A DNA stretch of 51,568 nucleotides from HGM04593 sp045588485 (GCA_045588485.1 JAZNEI010000037.1:1-51568); one strand, 5' to 3'. Positions 17,583 through 26,485 are shown, numbered from the stretch's first letter. Numbers and translations: made by a program. Notes: generated by a model from the sequence alone, not told the origin.

Positions 17583-19205
17583 TTATATATAGTATAGGTG
17601 TTTACAAAAGGGTAACCAACAATTATCGTTGCGATCTATAACAATAGATTTGCAGGGGGCATATATGCTATCAACCTTACCGCATTGACCGAAAGCTGAG
17701 ACGGATATGTATATATTTCTTGAAAGGACTGTAATTTTTTCAAGTCCGTTACACCCCCAAAATGCTTCTGTCTCAACATAAGTCACATTTTCGGGTATTA
17801 TGATATTTTTAAGGCCACTGCAACCACTGAAAGCACCTTCATAAATCCTCGTAACACTAGAAGGAATATCAATTTCTGTAAGATTTTTACAATAAGAGAA
17901 AGCAAATTCTCCAATCTCTGTAACACTAGAGGGAATAACGGTTGTTGAACATCCTAATACAAGCCTATTATATTTCGTCTCAATAATTGCATTACAGCCA
18001 TTACGCGAATCATAAACAGGATTACCCTCCTCTACAACAATAGTTGTAAGAGCATTGCAATGCCTGAAAGCGCGGTTCCTAATATCAATAAGACTAGAGG
18101 GAATAACTACGCTTGTAAGAGAACTGCAACCTCTGAAAGTATCTTCCCTAATCTCTGTAATACTAGAGGGGATTACTATGCTTGTAAGGTCACTGCAATT
18201 CTCGAAAGCACAGCACATAATATCTGTAACGCTAGAGGGAATAACTACGCTTGTAAGAGCACTGCAATTTGCGAAAGCTGATTCCCCAATCTCTGTAACA
18301 CCCTCGGGAATTACTACGCTTGTAAGAGCGCTGCAACCATAGAAAGTATCTCTCCAAATCTCTGTAATGCCCTCGGAAATTTCTACGCTTGTAAGGCCAG
18401 TGCAACCACAGAAAGCAGCTTCATCAATCGTTGTGACATTAGAGGGAATTATTACATTCGTAAGGCCAGTGCAACCACTGAAAGCATATTCCCCAATCCA
18501 TGTAACACTAGAGGGAATAACGGTTGTAGAACATCCTAATAAAAGCCTATTGTATTTCGTTTCAATAATTGCATTGCAATCATTACGCGAATCATAAACA
18601 GGATTACCCTCCTCTACAACAATACTTGTAAGACCACGGCAACCACTGAAAGCTTCTTCCTCAATCTTTGTAACACTAGAGGATATTACCACGTTTGTAA
18701 GAGCAATGCAATCACGGAAAGCAGCTTCCCCAATAGTTGTGACACCATCGGGAATTACTACGCTTGTAAGGCTAATACATTTTTCGAAAGCATATTTCCC
18801 AATATCTGTAACAGTAGAGGGAATAACTACGCTTGTAAGACCACGGCAATCACGGAAAGCAGCTTCCCCAATAGTTGTGACACCATCGGGAATTACTACG
18901 CTTGTAAGAGCGCTGCAACCACGGAAAGCATTTTTCCCAATCGTTGTGACACCTTCGGAAATTTCTACACTTGTAAGAGCGCAGCAATCACGGAAAGCAT
19001 CTGCCCCAATCATTTTAATACTAGAGGGGATTACTACGCTTGTAAGAGCGCTGCAATTTTCAAAAGCACCGGCCTTAATCTTGGTAACACCGGAGGGGAT
19101 TACTACGCTTGTAAGGTCGGGACAATTTTTGAAAGCGCCATAATCAATCGTTTTAATATCTTCGGGAATAATAGCTACTCCATCTTTAATTTCATATTTT
19201 CCCAT
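17583..19205 (-). CDS. BspA-type leucine-rich-repeat (LRR_5) protein without signal peptide
   Basis: This 540-residue protein is made almost wholly of roughly 23-residue LRR_5 (Treponema pallidum/BspA-like) repeats of the form AFxxCxxLTSVVIPxxVTxIG, about 20 copies. Two islands interrupt them, each starting IVVEEGNPVYDSRN and containing NAIIETKYNRLLLGC, near residues 188-230 and 383-425. The islands are nearly identical, which points to duplication of a block of about 194 codons. The start MGKYEIKDGVAIIPED has no signal peptide and no lipobox, unlike most BspA-like surface proteins. The C-terminus has no sorting domain. It could be cytoplasmic, exported by another route, or a decaying or variable gene. 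It is divergent from the Gly/Ala-rich gene at 19554. Confidence 0.88.
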   Translation of the reverse strand: MGKYEIKDGVAIIPEDIKTIDYGAFKNCPDLTSVVIPSGVTKIKAGAFENCSALTSVVIPSSIKMIGADAFRDCCALTSVEISEGVTTIGKNAFRGCSALTSVVIPDGVTTIGEAAFRDCRGLTSVVIPSTVTDIGKYAFEKCISLTSVVIPDGVTTIGEAAFRDCIALTNVVISSSVTKIEEEAFSGCRGLTSIVVEEGNPVYDSRNDCNAIIETKYNRLLLGCSTTVIPSSVTWIGEYAFSGCTGLTNVIIPSNVTTIDEAAFCGCTGLTSVEISEGITEIWRDTFYGCSALTSVVIPEGVTEIGESAFANCSALTSVVIPSSVTDIMCCAFENCSDLTSIVIPSSITEIREDTFRGCSSLTSVVIPSSLIDIRNRAFRHCNALTTIVVEEGNPVYDSRNGCNAIIETKYNRLVLGCSTTVIPSSVTEIGEFAFSYCKNLTEIDIPSSVTRIYEGAFSGCSGLKNIIIPENVTYVETEAFWGCNGLEKITVLSRNIYISVSAFGQCGKVDSIYAPCKSIVIDRNDNCWLPFCKHLYYI

Positions 19206-19244
19206 AACTATTTAATTTAAATTCAACATAAAACCAAAAAAATA

Positions 19245-19262
19245 GGCTTACACGTGTCAGCC
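19245..19262. promoter_or_regulatory. near-perfect 18-bp palindrome, candidate operator
   Basis: GGCTTACACGTGTCAGCC pairs at 8 of 9 positions and is centred about 48 bp upstream of the LRR gene start. It lies in the 348-bp intergenic region 19206-19553, which otherwise holds AT-rich DNA and the promoter candidate at 19503. A dimeric regulator site is plausible but unproven. Confidence 0.35.
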
Positions 19263-19502
19263 AAATAGTGAAGAATAAACTATTACACACATTACCGCCA
19301 CAGTCACAGAGGATAAAGATACTGTTTTTTTCTGTTTCTCAAGCTCTAAAGCTTTTATTTTTATTAATAATAGAATAATGTTATTTTAAAAGCTATCAAA
19401 AGAGCATCGCATATTTACATCATTTTACATTCCACTGGTATTGTGTTAAAGTTTGTAAAGTGTAAAGTTATGTAAATAATTGCTGCGAAAATCCCCTTGA
19501 AA

Positions 19503-19510
19503 TATCTTTG
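19503..19510 (+). promoter_or_regulatory. candidate -7 element, decides the start of the next gene
   Basis: TATCTTTG is an exact TAnnTTTG match, with a weak ATTG 20 bp upstream (19479-19482). It lies downstream of the first possible ATG (19497), so the true start of the Gly/Ala-rich gene is most likely the ATG at 19554. Confidence 0.5.
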
Positions 19511-19553
19511 CAATACAGAAAACACGAAGTTTAACCCTAAAACAGATAAAATT

Positions 19554-19964
19554 ATGCCACGTCCTCCTCGTCCCGGTAGCATAGGCTACAAAGCAATAAC
19601 AGGCACCGTAGGTGCAACAGTAGGTATGGCCTCAGGAGCCGCACTCTCTACAATAGGAGCAAACACAATTGGTGCATCTATCACAAATGCAAGCAATAGT
19701 GCAGTAAACGCATTCAGCAGTTCGGTAAACTCTGCAGCAACAGGTATCGGAAATGCTGCATCGGCCATAGGCCTTAGTACAGCAGGAACAGCGATAGCAT
19801 CGGCTGGGTCGACTGTAGCTTCGGGAATTGGAGCAGTTGCATCGGGAGCGAGCGCCGTAGGAACTGCGATTGGCAGTGCTGTGGTTGCAGCAGCGCCCGT
19901 GGTCGCAGCGGTAGCAGTTGGTGCCGGTATATGCTGGCTAATAGGTAAATTATGTGAAGATTAA
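19554..19964 (+). CDS. small Gly/Ala-rich glycine-zipper-like protein
   Basis: I do not recognise a named family. From the ATG at 19554 the product is 136 residues beginning MPRPPRPGSIGYK. It continues as an unbroken run rich in Gly, Ala, Ser and Thr with many small-xxx-small spacings, for example ITGTVGATVGMASGAAL and VASGIGAVASGASAVG. It ends in a hydrophobic helix (AAPVVAAVAVGAGICWLIG) and a charged tail. There is no classical signal peptide. Such composition suits helices that pack in membranes, as in glycine-zipper proteins and some pore-forming bacteriocins. No immunity or transport gene lies next to it. The frame could start at 19497, but a -7 element lies after that ATG. Confidence 0.65.
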   Translation: MPRPPRPGSIGYKAITGTVGATVGMASGAALSTIGANTIGASITNASNSAVNAFSSSVNSAATGIGNAASAIGLSTAGTAIASAGSTVASGIGAVASGASAVGTAIGSAVVAAAPVVAAVAVGAGICWLIGKLCED

Positions 19965-19981
19965 GATACCTTGGTATAAAT

Positions 19982-20016
19982 TCTACCCCTGTTATAGTTT
20001 CTGTAACAGGGGTAGA
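19982..20016. terminator. bidirectional terminator hairpin
   Basis: TCTACCCCTGTTA (19982-19994) pairs perfectly with TAACAGGGGTAGA (20004-20016). It lies between the Gly/Ala-rich gene (plus, ends 19964) and the chromate transporter genes (minus, end 20036), so it can serve both. Confidence 0.75.
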
Positions 20017-20035
20017 ATAATATATATAAAAAGTG

Positions 20036-20620
20036 CTATACTATCCCATAGAACACCCCTCCGAATATTCCGCAAAGCACAAGAATTAGAATGGGATTCC
20101 ATTTAAAGTATCGCAAAGCAATAAAAGCAAACAAGAAGAGCGCCGCACTGACGAAGAACTGAAGGTTACTCTCGCCTAACGAACCGAAATTAGCACTATT
20201 CATAAGCAGCAGCGCAGCCGAAGCAATCAAACCAACCACGGCAGGGCGCAGAATCTTGAAGAGTGCCTCGACCCGAGGATGATGGCAGTATTTCATAAAG
20301 AAACGGCTTATAAAAAGCATTATGACAAACGAAGGCAGCATTACTGCAAACGAGGCAGTCAGCGAACCAAGCACTGCCTGTATTTGTGAACCGCCATCGT
20401 TAACCACAGCAGTATAGCCAACGTAGGTAGCAGAGTTTATACCTATCGGTCCCGGTGTCATCTGACTGACAGCTACAATATCGGTAAACTCCTGCATACT
20501 CATCCAACCGTGTCGCGTCACAACCTCGCCTTGGATAAGCGAGAGCATTCCGTATCCTCCTCCAAAGCCGAAGAGTCCTATTTTAAAAAAGGTATAGAAT
20601 AGTTTCAGAAAAAGTATCAT
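20036..20620 (-). CDS. chromate transporter, half-size subunit (CHR family)
   Basis: This 194-residue inner membrane protein is a short-chain member of the CHR chromate ion transporter family. It opens with LFYTFFKIGLFGFGGGYGM, the family's conserved FKIGxxxFGGGY motif, and has about six hydrophobic segments. Another conserved stretch is AVSQMTPGPIGINSATYVGY. Its start overlaps the stop of the sister gene by 4 bp, so the two are translated together and probably form a heterodimer. Short-chain pairs are known to act together. The substrate in this organism may not be chromate. Confidence 0.87.
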   Translation of the reverse strand: MILFLKLFYTFFKIGLFGFGGGYGMLSLIQGEVVTRHGWMSMQEFTDIVAVSQMTPGPIGINSATYVGYTAVVNDGGSQIQAVLGSLTASFAVMLPSFVIMLFISRFFMKYCHHPRVEALFKILRPAVVGLIASAALLLMNSANFGSLGESNLQFFVSAALFLFAFIALRYFKWNPILILVLCGIFGGVFYGIV

Positions 20621-21150
20621 CCTCTACCTCCTTTCACTCTGCCCCATAGAATACCGCCTACTACTGCTGCCATTATTATATAAATAGGAGATACACCGAA
20701 ACAGACAATCAGCAGTGCCGACAGAATAGGTATCCAGACATTGGTCCACCCTATTTTGGCACTCTTAGCCACAGAAAAGACAGGAGCAGCAATAAGCGCT
20801 ACAACAGCAGGACGTAACCCCATAAAGATATTATTCACTACCCTGTTATCACTGAAGCTACTGAAGAAAAAAGCGATAGCGAGAATTATAAGTACCGATG
20901 GGAGCACATTTCCTACAGCAGCCACCACCGACCCCGCCACTCCGCGCAGTTTGTAACCGATGAAGATTGAGATATTTACAGCAAACACGCCCGGTGCAGC
21001 CTGCGCAACCGCCAAAAGGTCGAGAAACTCCTCGCGGCCTACCCAACGGTTACGCTCTACAACGTCACGCTCTATGAGTGGAATCATGGCATAGCCTCCA
21101 CCTATTGTAAAAAGCCCTATCTTAAAAAAGGTAATGAATAGTTTAAGCAT
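20617..21150 (-). CDS. chromate transporter, half-size subunit (CHR family)
   Basis: This 177-residue membrane protein is the partner of the downstream gene. It begins with FITFFKIGLFTIGGGYAMIP and has AVAQAAPGVFAVNISIFIGY, the equivalents of the two conserved motifs of the sister protein. It is the first gene of the pair, and its stop overlaps the next start by 4 bp (ATGA). Both halves have family length and no visible damage. They likely make one antiparallel transporter in the inner membrane. Confidence 0.87.
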   Translation of the reverse strand: MLKLFITFFKIGLFTIGGGYAMIPLIERDVVERNRWVGREEFLDLLAVAQAAPGVFAVNISIFIGYKLRGVAGSVVAAVGNVLPSVLIILAIAFFFSSFSDNRVVNNIFMGLRPAVVALIAAPVFSVAKSAKIGWTNVWIPILSALLIVCFGVSPIYIIMAAVVGGILWGRVKGGRG

Positions 21151-21166
21151 AACATCCTTAATTCAA

Positions 21167-21201
21167 GAGGTTGTGTCGAAACTGAATTGCGACACAACCT
21201 C
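21167..21201 (-). terminator. terminator hairpin downstream of purL
   Basis: GAGGTTGTGTCG (21167-21178) and CGACACAACCTC (21190-21201) form a perfect 12-bp stem with an 11-base loop. On the minus strand it follows the purL stop (21227) and precedes the first chromate transporter gene (start 21150), so it separates those two transcripts. Confidence 0.7.
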
Positions 21202-21226
21202 CCAATATTTATGATAAAATCATTTG

Positions 21227-24200
21227 TTACTTAGTTTTTTCGGCTACCCAATTATAGGCATTGCGGAAAATCTCTATCCAGGGAGTAACATCATCGGCGA
21301 TACGGTTCTGTGGATAGGCTGCACACTGCCATGGGAAGATAGCACGCTCGGGGTGAGGCATCATAGCCACATGACGACCATTAGCGCTTGCAAGTGCTGC
21401 AACACCGTAAGACGAGCCGTTGGGGTTGGCAGGATAGCCGTCGTAAGAGTAACGTGCTACAATATTGTATTGTTCAGCTGCGTATGGAAGGTCGAATTTA
21501 CCCTCGCCGTGAGCTACCCAAACACCAAGGCGGCTGTTCGAGAGCGAGCCGAACAATACGCTGTTGTTCTCGGGGATATTCACACCGACAAACGACGACT
21601 CGAACTTATGTGAGTTGTTATGACGCATGTATCCGCGCTTCTCGTGCTCGGGATTGATGAGGTTAAGCTCCATCATCAACTGACAGCCGTTACAGATACC
21701 CAGTGATAGGGTGTCCTCACGCTGATAGAAGCGGTCGAGTGCAGCCTTGGCCTTGGGGTTAAAGAGGAATCCTCCAGCCCAACCCTTTGCCGAGCCAAGA
21801 ACGTCCGAGTTAGAGAATCCACCGCAGAATACGATGAAATTAACCTCGTCAAGAGTCTCGCGACCACTGATAAGGTCGGTCATTGTAACATCCTTAACAT
21901 CGAAGCCTGCAAGGTGCATTGCGTATGCCATCTCGCGCTCGCCGTTAGTACCCTTCTCACGAATAATGGCAGCACGTACGCCCGATTTCTCGCGGCGGTC
22001 GGCCGACATTCCGTAGCTATCGAGCATACCGGTAAACTTAGCCGGCAGACGGAAACGCAGAGGCTGCTCTTTGTAATTCTTCAGACGCTCATCGGCACAA
22101 CCGTTAAAGCTCTGCTTGCGATCCATTAGATAAGAGCTGTCGAACCATACATTGCGATAGTGGTCGATATCGAACAGACGTGTGCGCTTGTCCTTGGCCA
22201 CTGCAATATGACGTTTCTTGGTTGGAACACCAATCTTCACAAAACAGATACCGGCTGCATCAAGAATCTCCTGCATACGGCACTTGTTCTTGTCGGCCAC
22301 CTGGATAACGAGTGCAGGATTCTCGGCAAAGAGCAGTTTGATAATATCAGACTCGGCCAACGAGTCGAGGTTAATCTCCATACCTCCCTCTACATTCGCA
22401 AAGCACATCTCGAGCAGTGTGGTTATGAGACCTCCTGCCGATATGTCGTGACCTGCGAGAATAAGTCCCTCGTTAACCAACGACTGGACAGCATCGAAAG
22501 CCTCGGCAAAATACTCGCTGTTCTGCACAGTGGGAACATCGCTTCCAACATATCCGAGCGACTGCGCAAAAGCCGAGCCACCAAGACGCAACATATCGAA
22601 ACTGAAGTCGATATGATAGAACGAGCTCTTGGGCTCATTAACCATAACAGGCGAAACAACCTTGCGAACATCGCTCACCTCGCCACCTGCCGACACAATT
22701 ACTGTTCCCGGGCTTATAACCTTAGAGCCATCGGGATATTTCTGTGTCATCGAGAGTGAATCCTTTCCTGTGGGAACATTTATCTCAAGGTCGCAGCAGA
22801 AGTCCGATAGAGCCTCGACACCACGATAGAGACGTGCATCCTCGCCCTCTTGTGAACGGCAGGGCCACATCCAGTTTGCACTCAGAGATATTGTCTTTAT
22901 TCCATTTGTAAGAGGAGCAAGCACAATGTTTGTAAGAGCCTCGGCAACGGCAAGCACCGAACCCTTGGCAGGGTCGGCCAGACCAGCCTGAGGAGCGTGA
23001 CCTATTGAGGTTGCTATACCTTGACGACCACGATAATCGAGCGCTACCACACCGCAATCGCTAAGAGGCAGCTGAATCTCGCCCTGACACTGCTGACGGG
23101 CAATTTTTCCTGTTACCGAACGGTCGACCTTGTTTGTGAGCCAATCCTTGCAGGCAACAGCTTCGAGACGGAGTACATCGGTAAGATACTCCTCGATATT
23201 CTCGGCATCATACTCGGCATTCTTGTAATTGCGTTCTACGGTTTTGTCTACCATATATGTTTTTGGCGACGAACCGAACATCTGACTCACCGAAAGGTCG
23301 AAAGGACGCTTGCCATCGGCCTGTTCAAAGGCGAAACGTGCGTCGCCTGTTGTCTCGCCTACAACGTACATAGGCGCACGCTCACGCTCGGCAACTTTGC
23401 GTACATAGTCTATTGCATCTTCTTTTATGAGAAGTCCCATACGCTCTTGCGACTCGTTAGCTATAATCTCCTTTGCCGAAAGAGTTACATCGCCAACAGG
23501 GAGTTTCGACATATCAATGAGACCGCCACACTCTTCGACAAGCTCCGAGAGACAGTTTACGTGTCCTGCCGAACCGTGGTCGTGAATTGAAACAACGGGA
23601 TTGGTATCATCCTCGCACAGAGCACGCACCACATTATAAGCACGTTTCTGCATCTCGGCATTTGCACGCTGAACGGCATTAAGTTCGATACCCGATGAAT
23701 AACGTCCTGTATCAACCGACGACACCGAGCCTCCACCAAGGCCGATGCGATAATTGTCGCCACCCATCACAATAACCTTGTTGCCCTTCTCGGGTGCTCC
23801 TTTCAGACAGTCGCGGCGTGTACCGTAGCCCACACCACCGGCGAGCATGATAACCTTGTCGTAGCCGTATACCTCGTTATTCTCGGCATGCTCGAATGTA
23901 AGCACCGAACCACAAATCAGAGGCTGACCGAACTTATTACCAAAGTCGGATGCTCCGTTAGATGCCTTGATAAGTATCTGCTCGGGGGTCTGATAGAGCC
24001 ATTTGCGTACGGGAAGAATCTGTTCCCAGCGACGGTCATCATAAGTACGGGGGTACGAAGTCATATAAACAGCTGTACCTGCAATGGGCCAAGAGCCTTT
24101 ACCTCCACCCATACGGTCGCGAATCTCGCCACCTGTACCTGTCGAAGCGCCGTTGAAAGGCTCTACTGTTGTGGGGAAGTTATGTGTCTCGGCCTTCAAA

Positions 24201-24928
24201 GAGATAACTGTCTCGATATCCTTTATTACAAAATAGTCGGGCATAGAGTGATCGGCTGGTGCGAACTGCTCGACAACGGGGCCTTGTGCAAAAGCCACAT
24301 TATCCTTATATGCCGAAATTATGCGGTTGGGATTCTCGTTTGTAGTGCGCTTAATCATAGCGAAAAGCGACGAAGGCATCTCTTCGCCATCGATAATGAA
24401 TGTACCACCGAAAATCTTATGACGGCAGTGCTCCGAGTTTATCTGTGCAAATCCGAACACCTCGCTATCGGTGAGTTTACGACCAAGCTCGCCCTCGACA
24501 CGATGCAGGTAATCAATCTCCTCTCTCGAGAGGGCCAATCCCTCGGCCTCGTTATAACTGTCGAGGTCCTCGATAAACTCGATGGGCTTAGGTTCGATGC
24601 TGATTTTGAAGATACTCTGGTCGAGCCCCTTATACATTCTCTGAAGCATAGGGTCGTACTCGGCATTCTCGTCCTTTACAGGGAAATACTCCTCGATGCG
24701 TACAATACCCTCGACACCCATATTCTGGGTAATCTCCACAGCATTTGTACTCCAAGGAGTGACCATCTCGCGGCGTGGTCCGACAAAACAGCCCTCAACA
24801 GCCTCACCCTCGATTAGTGCAGCCTCGCCATAGAGCCAACATAATTTTTCAATCTCTTCGGTGTTCAACGTATGGGAAATCTCGGTAGCAATAACCGAAT
24901 TGCCCGATGTACTGAAAAAATAAATCAT
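21227..24928 (-). CDS. purL: phosphoribosylformylglycinamidine synthase (large type)
   Basis: This enzyme converts FGAR, glutamine and ATP to FGAM in step four of purine synthesis. The 1233-residue protein is the single-chain form. The central synthetase domains have LTDSEVFGFAQINSEHCRHK, SLKAETHNFPTTVEPFNG and GGSVSSVD. The C-terminal class I glutaminase domain has the catalytic Cys in SLGICNGCQLMMEL (around residue 1075-1080) and the His-Glu pair in MMPHPERAIFPWQ. Length matches other large PurL proteins. It stands alone on the minus strand with a terminator hairpin 3' and a palindrome in its 5' region. Confidence 0.97.
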   Translation of the reverse strand: MIYFFSTSGNSVIATEISHTLNTEEIEKLCWLYGEAALIEGEAVEGCFVGPRREMVTPWSTNAVEITQNMGVEGIVRIEEYFPVKDENAEYDPMLQRMYKGLDQSIFKISIEPKPIEFIEDLDSYNEAEGLALSREEIDYLHRVEGELGRKLTDSEVFGFAQINSEHCRHKIFGGTFIIDGEEMPSSLFAMIKRTTNENPNRIISAYKDNVAFAQGPVVEQFAPADHSMPDYFVIKDIETVISLKAETHNFPTTVEPFNGASTGTGGEIRDRMGGGKGSWPIAGTAVYMTSYPRTYDDRRWEQILPVRKWLYQTPEQILIKASNGASDFGNKFGQPLICGSVLTFEHAENNEVYGYDKVIMLAGGVGYGTRRDCLKGAPEKGNKVIVMGGDNYRIGLGGGSVSSVDTGRYSSGIELNAVQRANAEMQKRAYNVVRALCEDDTNPVVSIHDHGSAGHVNCLSELVEECGGLIDMSKLPVGDVTLSAKEIIANESQERMGLLIKEDAIDYVRKVAERERAPMYVVGETTGDARFAFEQADGKRPFDLSVSQMFGSSPKTYMVDKTVERNYKNAEYDAENIEEYLTDVLRLEAVACKDWLTNKVDRSVTGKIARQQCQGEIQLPLSDCGVVALDYRGRQGIATSIGHAPQAGLADPAKGSVLAVAEALTNIVLAPLTNGIKTISLSANWMWPCRSQEGEDARLYRGVEALSDFCCDLEINVPTGKDSLSMTQKYPDGSKVISPGTVIVSAGGEVSDVRKVVSPVMVNEPKSSFYHIDFSFDMLRLGGSAFAQSLGYVGSDVPTVQNSEYFAEAFDAVQSLVNEGLILAGHDISAGGLITTLLEMCFANVEGGMEINLDSLAESDIIKLLFAENPALVIQVADKNKCRMQEILDAAGICFVKIGVPTKKRHIAVAKDKRTRLFDIDHYRNVWFDSSYLMDRKQSFNGCADERLKNYKEQPLRFRLPAKFTGMLDSYGMSADRREKSGVRAAIIREKGTNGEREMAYAMHLAGFDVKDVTMTDLISGRETLDEVNFIVFCGGFSNSDVLGSAKGWAGGFLFNPKAKAALDRFYQREDTLSLGICNGCQLMMELNLINPEHEKRGYMRHNNSHKFESSFVGVNIPENNSVLFGSLSNSRLGVWVAHGEGKFDLPYAAEQYNIVARYSYDGYPANPNGSSYGVAALASANGRHVAMMPHPERAIFPWQCAAYPQNRIADDVTPWIEIFRNAYNWVAEKTK

Positions 24929-24986
24929 ATATAACTTTTTGTTTAATTATTTCATTCAAAACAGATTGCGCAACATTCACGCTTAA

Positions 24987-25002
24987 AAGCATTATAATGC
25001 TT
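24987..25002. promoter_or_regulatory. perfect 16-bp palindrome upstream of purL, candidate operator
   Basis: AAGCATTATAATGCTT is a perfect palindrome 59-74 bp upstream of the purL ATG. A weak -7 candidate, TATCTTCG on the minus strand (25017-25024), lies just upstream, so the palindrome would sit near or just after the transcription start. This suits a repressor site. No known Bacteroidota purine regulator motif could be matched from memory. Confidence 0.4.
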
Positions 25003-25138
25003 GCCGTATTCGAGTGCGAAGATAGCATAAAAAAACGAGACAGAGGCCCTATTTATTAAAAATGTCTAAATATATTATAACAATAAGCGACAAGATTATA
25101 TTATCGAAACTTACCTAAGCAAATTGGCAACCTTATAG

Positions 25139-25167
25139 TTTGTGATACGTTATTTTTTATAAATTTG
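25139..25167 (+). promoter_or_regulatory. candidate promoter of the ZIP transporter gene
   Basis: TTTG (25139-25142) and TAAATTTG (25160-25167, an exact TAnnTTTG match) are separated by 17 bp, slightly short of the usual spacing. The gene begins 44 bp downstream. Confidence 0.5.
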
Positions 25168-25211
25168 CCATCGGTTAAGGAACTTACAAATCTTAAAAAC
25201 AATTATACATC

Positions 25212-25988
25212 ATGGAAAATATAATAATAGGACTTGCAATTCCATTCTTGGGAACGACGTTGGGAGCTGCCATGGTATTTCTTCTTCGTGACAAGATAAC
25301 AGAGTTGAATAAGAAGATGCTGCTTGGATTCGCCTCGGGCATTATGGTGGCAGCAAGTTTCTGGTCGTTGTTACAACCGGCCATTGAGCAGAGCAGTGAC
25401 GGCACATTCACAGGCATATTGCCCATACTGTTGGGATTCGGTGCCGGAATGGGATTTTTATTTGCTTTAGACTCGATTATCCCTCACCAGCACCTCGACA
25501 GCGCCGAAGACGAGGGACTGCGCTCGTCGTTACCCCGTTCTACCAAACTCGCACTTGCGGTTGCCCTGCACAACATCCCCGAGGGCATGGCTGTGGGTGT
25601 TGTCTTTGCCGGTACTTTAAACGGAGATGCCCACCTGACACTTGCCGGAGCTTTTGCGCTGTCAATAGGAATGGCCATACAGAATATTCCCGAGGGGGCG
25701 ATAATATCAATGCCACTGCGCTCCGAGGGCAAGAGTCGCAGCAAAGCTTTTACTTTAGGAATGCTCTCGGGACTCGTCGAACCGGTTGCCGCAATAGTAA
25801 CACTGCTGTTTCTCGACAACACAGCATCGGCAATGCCAATACTACTCTCCTTTGCAGCAGGAGCAATGCTCTACGTCATTGTCGAAGAGCTTATTCCCGA
25901 GTCGCAGATGGGCGAGCATAGCAACATCGGCACCATTGGTTTTGCCCTAGGATTTGCTCTTATGATGACGCTCGATTCTATATTGTAA
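25212..25988 (+). CDS. ZIP family divalent metal (zinc) transporter
   Basis: ZIP proteins import zinc or other divalent metals into the cytoplasm. The 258-residue protein has about eight hydrophobic segments. It carries the metal-binding motifs HNIPEGMAVG (TM4, near residue 118) and SIGMAIQNIPEGAIIS (TM5), plus an His-containing loop PHQHLDS. Family members of this length are often called zinc transporter or GufA-like. It is a single gene between purL and the nuo operon, with a good -7 element. The metal cannot be told from the sequence. Confidence 0.9.
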   Translation: MENIIIGLAIPFLGTTLGAAMVFLLRDKITELNKKMLLGFASGIMVAASFWSLLQPAIEQSSDGTFTGILPILLGFGAGMGFLFALDSIIPHQHLDSAEDEGLRSSLPRSTKLALAVALHNIPEGMAVGVVFAGTLNGDAHLTLAGAFALSIGMAIQNIPEGAIISMPLRSEGKSRSKAFTLGMLSGLVEPVAAIVTLLFLDNTASAMPILLSFAAGAMLYVIVEELIPESQMGEHSNIGTIGFALGFALMMTLDSIL

Positions 25989-26077
25989 AAACCACCCTAA
26001 AGAGCTTCAAAAAAAATAAAACACAAAAAGTAAAATTTTAGCCGCAAAAAGCCATCCACCCCAAAACTATTTTTTAT

Positions 26078-26085
26078 TACCTTTG
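26078..26085 (+). promoter_or_regulatory. candidate -7 element of the nuo operon
   Basis: TACCTTTG is an exact TAnnTTTG match 49 bp before the nuoA ATG. No TTTG is seen at the -33 position, so another factor or an activator may be used. Confidence 0.45.
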
Positions 26086-26134
26086 CACGTTAAGCCTATT
26101 ATAGCATTTGAAAAAATTAACAAAAATTTAAGAT

Positions 26135-26485
26135 ATGAATTTTGTCCTACTGTTTACAATGATTGTGGCATCATTGCTATTGGTATTCGCAGGAATGCTG
26201 GTGGCACGTCTTATTTCGCCACGTACACACAACAGGCAAAAAGGTGAAGCCTACGAGTGTGGTATCCCCACTCAAGGTGAGACCTGGGTGCATTTCAAGG
26301 CAGGATACTACCTATTTGCAATTCTGTTCTTGATGTTCGACATTGAGACTGTCTTCCTGTTTCCCTGGGCAACCATTGTCAAAGAGATTGGAATGAGCGC
26401 CTTTTTGGGAGTACTCTTCTTCTTATTTATCCTCACTTTAGGCCTTGCATACGCTTGGCGCAAGAAAGCACTCGAATGGAAATGA
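26135..26485 (+). CDS. nuoA: NADH-quinone oxidoreductase subunit A
   Basis: NuoA is a small membrane-arm subunit of complex I close to the quinone site. The 116-residue protein has three hydrophobic helices and the family motifs YECGIPTQGE (with the conserved Cys loop) and ILFLMFDIETVFLFPWA. It opens the nuoABCDHIJKLMN operon and overlaps nuoB. Its length fits the family. Confidence 0.95.
   Translation: MNFVLLFTMIVASLLLVFAGMLVARLISPRTHNRQKGEAYECGIPTQGETWVHFKAGYYLFAILFLMFDIETVFLFPWATIVKEIGMSAFLGVLFFLFILTLGLAYAWRKKALEWK

Noticed and set aside
17940..19140. Regularly spaced repeats that could suggest a CRISPR array
   Set aside because: The 69-bp period is in frame and encodes LRR units; there are no unique spacers and no cas genes.
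23888..24817. 309-codon open frame opposite purL
   Set aside because: It is the antisense shadow of a conserved gene, with no domain pattern, and its Cys/Leu-rich composition is typical of reverse-strand reading.
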